Assembly: GCA_008360955.1 (NCBI GenBank)
Contig: LUCM01008342.1
Coordinates: 113,907 to 177,906, forward strand
Direction: 5' to 3'
Source: Fasciolopsis buskii
Lineage: Eukaryota; Platyhelminthes; Trematoda; Plagiorchiida; Fasciolidae
Length of the DNA stretch: 64,000 bases
A model generated the notes under the pieces. It had not been told where the DNA came from. It saw only the letters and a list, made by a program, of their open reading frames with translations, and searched no databases. Shown one piece after another: positions 1-10,550 of the stretch. Each line of letters begins with the position of its first letter. Positions within the stretch are counted from its first letter, which is position 1. The position numbers and the translations under genes are program-made.

Positions 1-2
1 AG

Positions 3-440
3 TTTCACACTGCATACAAACACCGTTTGGTAAAGACTCTTTATCATCGTGCCAGGAGTATTTACACGTCAGAAGCCCTCTCGGAAGAATAAAGCTTTCT
101 TCGTCCAACACACATTCGTAATGGCCACCCAGAAAAATTTACTGACGTCCATAATCGACGAAGGCCATATTCTCAATGGCATGAGTTACAAACTCAATTC
201 ACCCAAAAATGGCACATTCCCTATCGCACGCCTTACCAACCACCTGAAGAATCATTCTGAACCAACGTCTCATGTCACATTCTGTCTCACATCTCGTTTA
301 CCAGTTCAAATGCAGTTGTGGTGACATTTATATCAGCAGGACTGACAGAAGACACTCAGAACGAATGTCAGAATGTTTCCAAATGGTTGCCAAAATCAAT
401 CTTCGGACCTTGTGCTAGGCTATTTCAAGGGTTTGGCTGC
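3..440 (+). mobile_element. Penelope-like element remnant: RT C-terminal linker and GIY-YIG endonuclease
   Basis: Three reading frames must be combined to follow this element. From base 3 the frame reads YKHRLVKTLYHRARSIYTSE, the kind of text found between the reverse transcriptase and endonuclease of Penelope-like elements (PLEs), and it meets a TAA at 90-92. The same frame then gives NGHPEKFTDVH, like the family's 'NGYP..FI' segment. From 272 another frame reads VYQFKCSCGDIYISRTDRR followed by HSERMSE. This matches the PLE-type GIY-YIG endonuclease start (CxCG, then YIGRT with S for G here, then RR..ER..E). PLEs nick and prime their own reverse transcription with this domain. The 5' part lies left of the window. 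At least one stop and one frameshift make it dead. The right end is uncertain and lies just before the GAT-repeat tail of LINE copy A. Confidence 0.75.
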
Positions 441-504
441 ACGTGTTCTATTAACAAAGGTTGTCTGGGATATACCTATTAACCTCAGCATAATTCACAA
501 TGAC

Positions 505-1340
505 CATCGTCATCATCATCATCATTACCGTTCAGCGTTAAACAACAAGGCAAACTACACTAACCACTGCCTTTTCCCCAGAGTTACACGTTTCTATAAA
601 AAAGAGTGAATATCCAGGAGAAACAGGAAGTGGACCTACACAGGTGGGAAAGATAAGACGCTGCTGCAGCCAACACACGGAACACACTAACTGCACAAAC
701 GCTCTCTTTGTCATTCTCATTCGATAGAAAATGACAACACAATCGCCACTGTTCGCGATTCACTGCCATATTCTTCAGTGTCTCCTGCCAGCCAGCTAGC
801 TGACGAGTCTTTCGGACCCCAACCACGAAGACGTGAGACACATACGTTACCTCGGTTGGAAATACATATCCTCATCCCACGTTGACACGTCATCTGTTGA
901 CTTCCATATAGCTTCTTCCATTCAGTGGGAGGAATACAAAATAGAGCATGGTATGGTAGACGAGTGTTCGCCATACGCAACACGTGACCCAACCAGCGTG
1001 GTCTACTAAGTTTCATACGATGAAACAAGGTGTTCTGAGAGCTAACAACTAGCATTAGATTCCTGACCTCCACATTACTCGCCCGATCACTCTACCCGAT
1101 CCTGGCCATACTACGTAGACATCGATGGTCGGAAACTTCCAATCGACGAACGTCTCCCACACGTATACTCCGTGTCTCGCAACCGTACAACAGAACTGAA
1201 CGCACTGCGGTACAGTACACACTACCTTTCAACTTCAGTGAAATATCAGGCCGACGCCACAAGTGCTTCAGTCCAATGTAAGCTGCCCGGACCTTGGATA
1301 TACGCGTATTTACTTCCGCTGCCGAGCTACTGTCGTTTGC
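505..1340 (-). mobile_element. RTE-like LINE copy A, 5'-truncated 3' end
   Basis: On the minus strand this carries the C-terminal coding part of an RTE-like non-LTR retrotransposon, a 3' UTR, and a 3' tail of short (GAT)n repeats at about 505-525, as is usual for RTE elements. Coding runs from about 1340 down to 718. Recognisable pieces are YCTAVRSVLLYGCET, VFDHRCLRS-type text (VSDHRCLRS here), then RPRWLGHVLRMANTRLPYHA and GWGPKDSSASWL, all typical of the post-RT region of trematode LINEs. A TAG (complement of 92-94 past base 1000) interrupts the frame after ARIG. A tandem CTGG duplication near 790-800 shifts it. Copy E continues upstream of base 1340 with unrelated sequence to what is here, so truncation was at about 1340. 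Confidence 0.92.
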
Positions 1341-1701
1341 GCGAGTCGATTTCATACAGTCGCCATCACAGCGCTGATTTACGACAGACGTTCGTTTGCT
1401 TCATTTCTTGGTAATTAGGCATTTAACTACGAATACAATGTAAGCAAGGCAAACTATAATATACCTTTTCGATCGACGGTAACCAGTCGGTGGTAGGAAA
1501 CGTTCACTGGGCGCCATGCTGCATCAAACCTGTTGCCGCTTCGTTTTACACGCCACTCGAAACTCGAACAATGCATCTAGCTGTGGATCGCATGCTAAAC
1601 GATAATGTTCAGTTGTGTGTTCAAATCCCAACTGCTCGCATCCACCGTGCAGAAGAGACAAAAAATTCTACGCCTATTTTGGATAACTCAAAGCCATCGA
1701 G
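1341..1701. other. spacer between LINE fragments A and B
   Basis: This unique-looking DNA separates two LINE 3' ends in the same orientation. Short open frames are present on plus, but none shows a recognisable protein or a good splice context. Confidence 0.5.
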
Positions 1702-1900
1702 TCATCATCATCATCATTCAACGTTCAGCGTTAAACAGCAAGGCGAGCCTCACTGACCGCTGCCTTTTCCCCAAGGTTACATTTTTCTATAAAAAGAGTG
1801 AATATCCAAGGGGAACAGGGAGTGGACCTGCACAGGTGGGGAAGATAAGATGCTGCTGTAACCAGCACATGGAACACAGTCTAACTGTACAAACGCACTC
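1702..1900 (-). mobile_element. RTE-like LINE copy B, 3' UTR stub
   Basis: About 200 bp match the 3' UTR of copies A, D and E, including the GTTCAGCGTTAAACAGCAAG block, the spacing to 'agagtgaatatccaag' and the start of the CAAACGC segment. It begins with an ATC/GAT repeat (1702-1718), the element's 3' tail. It is more diverged than A, D and E and stops before the coding region. It is an old, severely 5'-truncated insertion lying in the same direction as A. Confidence 0.88.
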
Positions 1901-2412
1901 AATCATCGAGTCTTCCTAGCCGACTGAGGCGCATTTCAGTCTAATCATCGGGAGCCTAATAAAACAAAGCCGTGAATTAGCCAGCTTCAGTTGTTCTTGA
2001 ACTGGGTTTAGGATTGTCTGTCTAGCAGAACGCAACGAAACAGCAAACGATATTACAATCACATCACCCAAATGGACGGCAGCACCTAGGACATATCCTC
2101 AACTGAATACCAGAGGAGGATACTAGCTAGCATCACAAGCCACGGCACCAAATATATCTCATTTGATGCCAAGATCCTGAACACGCCGGTAAAATGAGGA
2201 ATTTTGGAAGATGAACTTTGTTGACAATTGCCTCAGTGGTTAGGTAAGTATAGCCGTTAGTTAAGTAAGATAAGACCAATACAGACTAGGAAAACTAGTT
2301 AATAAACACATTGTCCAACAAGTCAGTATTACCCGAAAAGCAAACACCAATGTGTATCATTTAGAAGGGCTGTGTTAGTCAATAATGGCGTGATTGTGAC
2401 GACGGTACTCAC
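1901..2412. other. innexin downstream intron (part)
   Basis: This is minus-strand sequence immediately downstream of the innexin exon donor. I see no second innexin exon here. The conserved YYQW-containing segment that should follow is not readable in any frame between base 1 and 2412, so the intron probably runs out of the window and contains copies A and B and the Penelope remnant. Confidence 0.5.
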
Positions 2413-2728
2413 TCATTTGCATTGGTTTCATTGCTTCCCAGTCAGCTCCTTTGTGAGGCACCACACCCGAAGTCAGATTGATCGGGAATGTGCCCTCGAT
2501 CCAGCATAGATTAGTGATATATGAATCTGCATTGACACCACTGACGGTCGTGGGCAAGTAGCATACAAGTGGCGTCATAAAATACTGACGTAATGTCACC
2601 AGAACCATGCAGATAAGCAGTACAATAACATTCCATTGAAAATTGGCACGATCAGCCAAATCCTCGAACCCGACGTAGTTGGTTACTGAGAAGGACTGAA
2701 TGTAGCCGAGAAATTCGGCCGCCACCAT
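2413..2728 (-). CDS. innexin (gap junction channel protein), first coding exon
   Basis: Innexins form gap junction channels and hemichannels in invertebrate plasma membranes. The 105-codon exon starts with ATG at 2728 and reads MVAAEFLGYIQSFSVTNYVG, then FEDLADRANFQW. This is the standard innexin N-terminus, in which 'F.SVTNYVG.ED..DR.NF.W' is highly conserved. Residues 33-50 form the first membrane span. The first extracellular loop follows, with Cys56 and Cys75 and the text CYLPTTVSGVNADSY and CWIEGTFPI, both family hallmarks. The exon ends at ADWEAMKPMQM, followed by a strong GTGAGT donor (complement of 2407-2412). In relatives the YYQW segment starts at this point, so the splice position fits. 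Later exons (spans 2-4) lie left of base 1. Nothing suggests that this exon is damaged. Confidence 0.93.
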
Positions 2729-5700
2729 GTTTGCCTATATACCGAGTCTATAGTTGGGCAAATGAGAAAGGAAAATGGCCGCCGAGATTATTAATCAGTT
2801 TTCAAAACGGAAGAGTTCGCTACATACTGGAATCTGCTCTGTTTTTGGCCGGGCTGCGTTAACACAGTACATTCAAGGGCAACCGGGTCAGCTGAACCAG
2901 AGGTTAAGCCTTACCACCGCTGTACAACTTCACTAGACTTCAGACATGCGGTAAAAGCTAAAGGACTCGATTGCAACAGTCGTGTTAGAAAAGAGAACGA
3001 GAGTAGATACCGTAGATATCAACTTACTTATCGCCATTCACTTACGGAAAAAAGAATGGTACATATTATTTGATGCTGTCTAAAAAAAATCCGAAATAGC
3101 CCAATTGTAGCAACCGTCGGTATGCATATTAAAGTTGCAGGTTGAATCTGAAATTGATGTGATAATACGCTTTGTGTTCGACTCGAATGGTTACAGACGT
3201 AGCAGCAGATCTGCAGCCCACTCTGGCAAGACCAGAGATTGTTATTGAAATGTAGAAAAAAAACAAGCTGGATTCAGCTGATTAGGGGGCTTCTTCCACT
3301 GGGTGTCACTGTGATGCCAACGAACTTAAGCTACCCATGCTGATGAACAAGCGATACAACAAATGTAGGCGGTTAAGTTGGCTAACCAGAAGAACTAGCG
3401 CATCCGGAAAAAGATAAACCTGCAACCCATCCTGGGAAAGTACGCGACCCAACTCTACCGTGTTTTCTCGTCTGATCTTATTTTTTGTTCTCTCAGTAGT
3501 TTGTGAGACGGAAAGTGGGAGGCTGACAGAACACTCAAGAAGGAGACTTGGAATGGGGCGTCGGATAGCGGCGTTCCATTAGCCATACTGAAAAAACTAT
3601 CAACCAACTAATAATGCCGTATAACACCACAATAATTGTATAATCCGAAGATTTTAGTTTATTTTACTGCAAATTGATATCTTTTGGCCAGTTTTGTCCG
3701 ACCGTAAACTTCTCGTCATTTTGGTGTTAAGATGCAAAACTGATGAAGTATACATTTGGCCTAAATAATAATTTTTGAATAATTTTTGACCAAAATGGTA
3801 ATATTTATTAGACTGCATTATTGTCAAAATATCTCGTGATTCTGCACCCCATTTGCAAGAAATTGCATTTGCCACAAGAAGGATAAAGCAATAATTGTAA
3901 ACAGTCCTTCGTCTGAGCAAAGTCAGTGTGATATTCACGGATCAAAGATTCCCATGATCAGTTACTTCGATTCGCGATTCATGGGGACGACTCATAGTTT
4001 TTTAGGACAGCTCATGCGCAAACCTCGCATAACCTGGGTGATTTATACCTCAACGGTTGTCACGTGGACGATCGATGATTTGATTATTCCTTACTGGTCA
4101 AATGTGAGGCCTTGCTGTGGTTGGAAGATCCTCCATCACCAGTAGTCAGCGATTGCGTGTACACGTGGTTGGCTAAAATTGGGGACGTTTCCGGCAATCG
4201 GTAAGTCTGCCCAGCATCGCCTGCAGACAGTGGCCGCATTTAAAGGCTGTCTGTCGGAAGAACGTCTAGTCAGGTGCGGTACTGGTTTACATTGAAATCA
4301 GACAGCCCTGCCTCGCATGTCGGAAAAACCATTCGGGTTGAAAGACAGTATCGGTTGGTACCAGACAGAGCCTTGTCTGATGTGAGCGAAGACGGACAGC
4401 TGGTATCAATGAAGCTCCTGCATCCATCACACGAGCAAGCACAGAAACCCCTCTCTCGAGAGAAAGTAGGCCAATAAAATCGCACCAAACAAAGCTGGAT
4501 ACAGCAAAATGTAGTGACCCGGGTAGTTGCGGAAATCACCTGGTTCGTAATTTAAATTAACCTGGATTTTCATTGTCACGATGTAAATCCATCTTGTAAC
4601 CCGGGGTTCTCTTCAGTTAATGCGTACAGTCACATGCAACAGACTATGCATTTTAACCACACGGATGAGGTTTAACGTGATGAAGAATAGTGGTCAAGAA
4701 AATGCTGCAGCAAAACGATCAACCCGTTGTGATCATCCGAAGACAGCAAACGCAAACGGAAAGAAACCACCAAAGATGCATAAACTTAGGAACGTTTCGG
4801 AGCTCACTACCAAAAGAGGACGACGCGCTTCGGTTTATTAACAAAGTTGTCCACAAGCAGTTACTATGCGATCAAGACAATTTTACGTTCATAAATCAAG
4901 CCGAATATCCACACCATCCTTAAGAAATTCACTTCCTCTGTAGCACACCCAAATGCAACTACCGATTTGTTTGGGTGTTTAATTGTCTGCATGGCCAAGG
5001 TTGAAAAGTTGTCGCGTCATTCGATTACAGGACATACTTGTGTTTATCTAAAAACTTAACGTTGACAAGAACAATATGGGTATTTGATAAACTATTCCCG
5101 GAAAAGGAAATGTGATTCCTTTAGCAACATCCCTAAAATAAGGCGTTCTACAACAATCCGTTGTGAAATGCATTGAGTGTAATTAGCCACAGTTCCGGTT
5201 AGCCTGAGTAATCTTCCCCATGAAAGGTTTTCTCCTTCAGTACTACTGATGGTTTTCGAGACCACGCGGTAAATGTGAGTAAAATTACTCATTTTAATTC
5301 TACCGATAGGGCAACAAGGTGCAATATTTTTAGAAGAGGACCGTGGCTAACTGAGGGCTAAAACCAAAATCAGATCAAATAATCAGGCCACGCAACAGAC
5401 TGTTCGTAGCCACTACAACATAGATTGATTATCAAATAGGCATTATCATGAACATCGATTACCTCATTTCCTGGCGTTTTCGAATTGAGATATTTTTCAT
5501 CGGGCAGATTCGTTTCTTCCAGAGTCGCTTTTTTTATTCTGGCTATGTAAACAACGAATCTGACTGAAACAGACGCTGGGGAAGTCGACGCTTGAAGTTC
5601 CGCTGCCTGCAGCTACCACCGCGCAGTGTTATATCTCGATTTCTTCAAATATTTTAGTCAAACGTTACCAAAATAACTTATTTCAGTTGTATTGTAAAAT

Positions 5701-6189
5701 CAGCGAACGATGCATGGTGTAAGATATTTTGACCGATGGATCTCACTGAGTTTTGCCGGATTTAGTTAGGAGGCATGTATAGAGAAGTAAACTTTGTCAG
5801 TCATGGCCGTATCACATCATCCCGATGCTGCTGGGAATCACTGAATCAGCAACCGTGAAAGAATAGTTTTCGGGTACTCAGAACGAAGAATTTGTTTGAC
5901 CTATTGAGATACCTCGCAAACTGTTCCCCTGAACGTTGACTGTGGCATACACTGTGTAGAGGTAAGCAAATTCGTCTAGAATATAAATCTTGCAAAACTC
6001 TATTTTATGACTATGCATGAGTGTATTAGAAACGACATAACCCATAGTAACTAGAGCCCACTGAATGATGGGAAGGATGTGAACCAAGAGCCATAAAACT
6101 AAGGCTTGGAGAAGCGTATAACGATATAAGGTCTCGTTGGGTTAATTGTGTTGAAAAGCCTACCGTCAGCGAATGCCATCTACCACCAA
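2729..6189. other. upstream region of the innexin and intergenic DNA
   Basis: No recognisable protein, RNA or repeat family was found apart from weak open stretches. The first few hundred bases upstream of 2728 should contain the innexin 5' UTR and promoter, but I cannot point to a specific element. A stretch near 4302-4466 is listed separately as a very weak exon candidate. An open frame at about 4690-4920 (plus) is rich in Q, R and K and was not assignable. Confidence 0.45.
4302..4466 (+). CDS. weak candidate exon, unknown protein
   Basis: This is an open stretch after a plausible AG acceptor (gaaatcag) and before a possible GT donor (gagaaa|gtaggc). The frame includes GKTIRVERQYRLVPDRALSD and then VSEDGQLVSMKLLHPSHEQA, a believable soluble-protein composition. 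The opposite strand is also open over the same bases, and no family is recognised. Chance is a realistic explanation. Confidence 0.18.
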
Positions 6190-6266
6190 AATGACCGGTG
6201 GATTTCGGATTCGACCCTCTGACCGTTTTGGTAACAGATACTTAATCCACTTGACCATCACGGATC
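6190..6266 (-). repeat. tRNA-derived SINE head
   Basis: Read on minus, an A-box-like TGGTCAAGTGGATTAAG (complement of about 6241-6257) is followed about 40 bases later by a B-box-like GGGTCGAATCCG. This is the layout of an RNA polymerase III tRNA-type promoter. The A-box text is nearly the same as in the SINE at 60381. The flanks do not pair as an acceptor stem, so this is a tRNA-derived repeat rather than a working tRNA gene. Confidence 0.6.
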
Positions 6267-8246
6267 AAGCTTTTCCCTTCAAAAGGCTTCAGTTTTGAAA
6301 AACTCATTGTTCGCACTGACATCCAAACCCGATGACATCCACTGTCGGCAAATTCTTCAATGCACTCCTTTACACGGCTACACAGAAAAGGAAAAAAGCC
6401 TAAAACGCGAATGAACAAACTATCTAATGAAGGCCAAATAATTTCGAAAATATGAATCAAGATATCTTTCTAGGGGCGAGTCGGGGAAATATCGTCATGG
6501 TTATACGAGCAACTCATCTAGACCAGACAAAGAATAACCTAAACTAGGTATGTGTATCATTACAAAACACCGTGAACAAAAATGAAAAGTAAAATAGAAA
6601 GTGAAACAATCGAATGATTGTCATGGCATACACTGCATCCTTTTGTGTACTTTTGAACCAGTACCACAGTGCATCCAAGAAATGATTACACTGACGCAAT
6701 CATCAAATCGGGTCAAAATCTCGACTAAATTTGTAATGATCACGATGTTGGATAAAACTGATGCAGACGAGATACCGCGAAAATCGATAGTTTGGAAATA
6801 ATGAACTGCTTGTTTCAAACGAGTTCACTTGCTAACTAGCGAAATGAATGCCCAAATATTTCCTCAGGTGGATGTAATGGTTGATGTTAGAACCAAGTAA
6901 AATCTAGGTTTGAACCTTGGATCAAACATAAAACCAAACAAAATGCAAGCGGATTTTTCACAGACTCCCGTTTCAACGGCCGCTAACTGGTGCACTGGAA
7001 ATGCTGTAGTACAATCCGCTTTTCAGTACCCAAAAATTAATCGCGCACTCAACCGGATCTCCGCGTATTCAATCTATACTTCAGAGAAGTCCCATTATCT
7101 TTCCGTAAATCTGTTTTTTCGATCGTAAAAATGCCCTCTCTACTCTGAAACTGTGGGAATCGAAATATCGGCAGTGGCCATATGAATTAGAAATTTGTCA
7201 CCCATCTCAGATCCGCTACCGATGGCTTTGGTGGTCTGTTGACAATTCGCTGTCGCCCGGCTCGTTACCATACCCGATCCATTGAAGTCTTGTATGGTTC
7301 TATCCAGCTCCGAGTTTCAGGGCGATGGTTGCTGGTTTACTCTCCTAGAGTGGCACATTAATGCACCTCAATTACGGTTCCTTGTAGTCACAAAAACCGC
7401 TGATTTTCGACGACGAAATTACCGGCTAGACTAAAAGGCTATTTTTCTCCCAATCAGCCACGATCGACCAGCAAGTGCCTATCAACAAGCCACGACTGCG
7501 ATTTCCTAAATGGAATGTTCCACGAAAACCATCGGTCCTCACTCCAGACGACCAATTAAAGTAATGGTTGTGCTTTTACATAATGAGAATGCCAGACTAC
7601 TGCTTGTGAAACTATGACTAAGCAAGTGATCCCTTCACAGTCCGAAATCAGAAGCCCGGGAGAATCTAACGAAATGGCTTAGAATCTTCGTCTTTTGAGA
7701 CAGGCTACTATTGATAGCAATCCCTGATGTAGCATCCAATCAACCACCAGTTCCAAAATGAGACAGCGGCGCGACTTAGATAAAAAAAACGGTGGGCAGC
7801 TTTCTTAAAAGTTCAGGCAAGATAGTAAATGAGAACTGAAGCTTGAGAAATTTAGCCAAAGGGAAATTTCAAAGAGCAAAGTTAAAAACAAATGTAATGA
7901 ATGGAAACGATGCTAAAACGAAGGATGACCATTCACAGTCAGACTTTACTTATTCCCGTTAATTACGACGGACGATAGCTCCATTGCGTGGGTTTCCATT
8001 TGAATACGTTTAAAGTTCAACTAACCAGTGGACTGTTTTCTGAGAACACAAATGCCCTTGCGAGCACTTGAACTTCGCCAGATCCGTTCGTATGAAACAC
8101 GACATAGATTGCACCAGAAACTCTGTCTAAAAGAGACTGTGAAATTCGTAGGAATAATGTACTCAGTATTGTAAGATTAGGAAAACACTATAAGTTAACG
8201 ATTACCCATTCCCAATAATCAAGATTACATCAAACATCATTACATC
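6267..8246. other. intergenic DNA, nothing recognised
   Basis: I see no recognisable gene. A somewhat GC-richer stretch at about 7200-7400 has the look of an old dispersed repeat but matches nothing else in the window. Confidence 0.45.
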
Positions 8247-10550
8247 AAACGCTCTCTCTGTCATTCTCATTCGATAGAAAATGACAACACAATCGCCACT
8301 GTTCGCGATTCACTGCCATATTCTTCAGTGTCTCCTGCCAGCCAGCTAGCTGACGAGTCTTTCGGACCCCAACCACGAAGACGTGAGACACATACGTTAC
8401 CTCGGTTGGAAATACATATCCTCATCCCACGTTGACACGTCATCTGTTGACTTCCATATAGCTTCTTCCATTCAGTGGGAGGAATACAAAATAGAGCATG
8501 GTATGGTAGACGAGTGTTCGCCATACGCAACACGTGACCCAACCAGCGTGGTCTACTAAGTTTCATACGATGAAACAAGGTGTTCTGAGAGCTAACAACT
8601 AGCATTAGATTCCTGACCTCTACATTACTCGCCCGATCACTCTACCCGATCCTGGCCATACTACGTAGACATCGATGGTCGAAAACTTCCAATCGACGAA
8701 CGTCTCCCACACGTATACTCCGTGTCTCGCAACCGTACAACAGAACTGAACGCACTGCGGTACAGTACACACTATCTTTCAACTTCAGTGAAATATCAGG
8801 CCGACGCCACAAGTGCTTCAGTCCAATGTAAGCTGCCCGGGCCTTGGACATATGCGTATGTACCTCCTCTCTCGAGCTACCATCGTTCGACACGCAGCTG
8901 TCAAGTTAAGTGAAACGGTCTGTAATCATTATCGAAGCTAACACCATAGAAACGGGTACAATCATTGACTCGCTTCACGATACCGGAATACGCCTCTCGT
9001 TACAAACATAATGAAGCAAGGAGATTCTCCACCCAATTTGAAAAGAACTGAGGGAAGCCGTCGGGACCGGCTGCTTTTCCCCTATTCACAAGTCGAATAT
9101 TCGACTGCACTTCCAATTCCGTTGGAGGATCAAGGGACACCCCCCAAGGATTAGCAGATGCAGCTGTCAGCCTGAATACTTTAGCGTGTAGCCACCTAAA
9201 CTTACCCTTAAAGTGGTCTGCCCAACAGTCCAGTCTTTGCTCTCTACCATGGATGAGCTCTCCAGTTCTCATGGTCATTCTTAAGGCTTATCGTCAACTG
9301 ACGCTGCAACTGTCGATGTACCTTATTCACTTCCTTGCAGTTAGGCAGCTCGCGTTTTTGCACCATTAAACCCCGCGACCCTTCCGAGATCCAGTGTTTT
9401 TGATGAACATCAAATTTAGGACCACAGGCGAAACCTGCCAATTGGGCCTGTGCCTACGTCGATGACTTTTAAGCAGGAGCAAAATTTTTTTTAAATTAAC
9501 GCATGGTCCGGACCGACGTACGTGGTCTAGTATGATCTACAGTTCTGGAGAGGGCCCCCCAATAACAGCTTACTGCGATATGGTAGATCCAACTCAGACT
9601 GCCTGACGAGTTAGAGCGCCATGTCGCTGTGCGAAGCGAAATTTGTCGGAAATTCGTACTAGACAGAAACAAACGGTCGTCTGCACAAAACTGGAGAAGT
9701 CTTTCCCCCTTATCTGTTCGCTGAGCAGGCAAGGCGCATCGCCCACCTAAACAGGCTTCCGATGCACTAAGTTTCCCAACGTGTGCATTAAAATCACCTG
9801 CTACCACTAAAATATCAGAGCTTTTGCTCTTCCGAACAGGGGTGACGCGATCATCATAAAACTCGTCTTTTTCCCTGTCAGTGCTGCAGTCTGCTGTAGC
9901 GTATTGCGAGATAACAAATAAACTACTTAACCATTATCCTTCCGGAGGCCAACTGATCCATCCAGTCTCACGACACACAAGTGACTGTTAATTGGGATCC
10001 AGCCTAAAAGGGCTGCTTCAGCCTTCTCACTCAGTACTATTCCTACACCGCGTCGACCCACAGCTGGAGCTACTTCGTCTCCCGAAGTGTGCGCAGTTAG
10101 TTTAATTACTCTACTCGAATCCTGAATTCGTGTTTCACTCACGCAGCAGACATCAATCGAAAGTGAGTCCACTGTCAGAGCCAAACACGCCTGTTGGCCA
10201 GCCTGCATTAAAGTGCGCACGTTGAGGGAACCGAGATTTAGAGGCTGACGAGGCTTGGGAAAATGTGAGCTAACAGACTGAAAGCCACCTACCACACTAT
10301 TTGGCATTGAAGCGTTGCGAGTATCGGGCGTGTTATCAGTAGGGACACTATGGGTAGGCAGAAGGGGCAAAGAGATTGGGTTGGAGACGGACGAGACAGG
10401 TTGAACAAAAGAGAACTAAAGAAATTTGTTGCACATACACAGGGCTCGATATCAAAGAGCAGTGGTAATACCATCCCCTTTGACTATCGTGCTGGGTGTC
10501 ATCGCCAAGCCCACTGGTACGAGACGAAGGGAACACTATTTTAGAGTGAT
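8247..10550 (-). mobile_element. RTE-like LINE copy C, near 5'-complete but internally deleted
   Basis: This is the longest-reaching copy in the 5' direction. On minus it carries presumed 5' leader sequence (up to about 10550, boundary uncertain), the endonuclease, the linker, the post-RT region and the start of the 3' UTR. It has lost the last part of the 3' UTR and the (GAT)n tail, because similarity begins abruptly at 8247 (CAAACGCTCTCTCTG). Relative to copy E it lacks the reverse transcriptase core: sequence jumps near 8930-8950 from post-RT text straight to text just upstream of the RT. About 50 codons of the linker are also missing near 9270. It shares the TAG (complement of 8642-8644) and the CTGG duplication seen in A, D and E. 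Confidence 0.88.
8267..10370 (-). pseudogene. RTE-like LINE ORF of copy C: APE endonuclease, linker, C-terminus; RT deleted
   Basis: The intact protein would nick target DNA and reverse-transcribe its own RNA. The N-terminus reads LNLGSLNVRTL, then DVCCVSETRIQDSS (the conserved endonuclease ET motif), GRRGVGIVLSEKA, and LCVVRLDGSVGLRKD, which ends at a stop near 9927. After a frameshift the correct continuation is LFVISQYATADCSTDREKDE, then VVAGDFNAHVGKLSASEACL (the endonuclease GDFN motif), DRLFLSSTNF and LSWIYHIAVS. The linker carries KHWISEGS and NCKEVNKVHRQL. The RT palm, including the YADD box, is absent. The C-terminal part has YCTAVRSVLLYGCET and RPRWLGHVLRM. Stops, shifts and deletions rule out function. 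The N-terminal endonuclease half, missing from every other copy here, makes this the best guide to the family. Confidence 0.85.

Noticed and set aside
49..324. 91-codon open frame at the left edge as a gene
   Set aside because: It is the wrong frame of the Penelope-like element; the neighbouring frames carry the family motifs.
584..841. Open frame repeated in copies A, D and E (MSHVFVVGVRKTRQLAGW...) as a conserved small gene
   Set aside because: Its middle part is the original C-terminus of the LINE ORF, displaced by the CTGG duplication. Repetition reflects LINE copies, not a separate gene.
1172..1414. Plus-strand open frames recurring opposite LINE coding (also 8722 and 54145)
   Set aside because: These are antisense shadows of the LINE C-terminal coding region.
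10350..10544. Small plus-strand gene at the 5' end of LINE copy C
   Set aside because: It lies antisense to the presumed LINE leader, and both strands are open there. No independent evidence of a gene.
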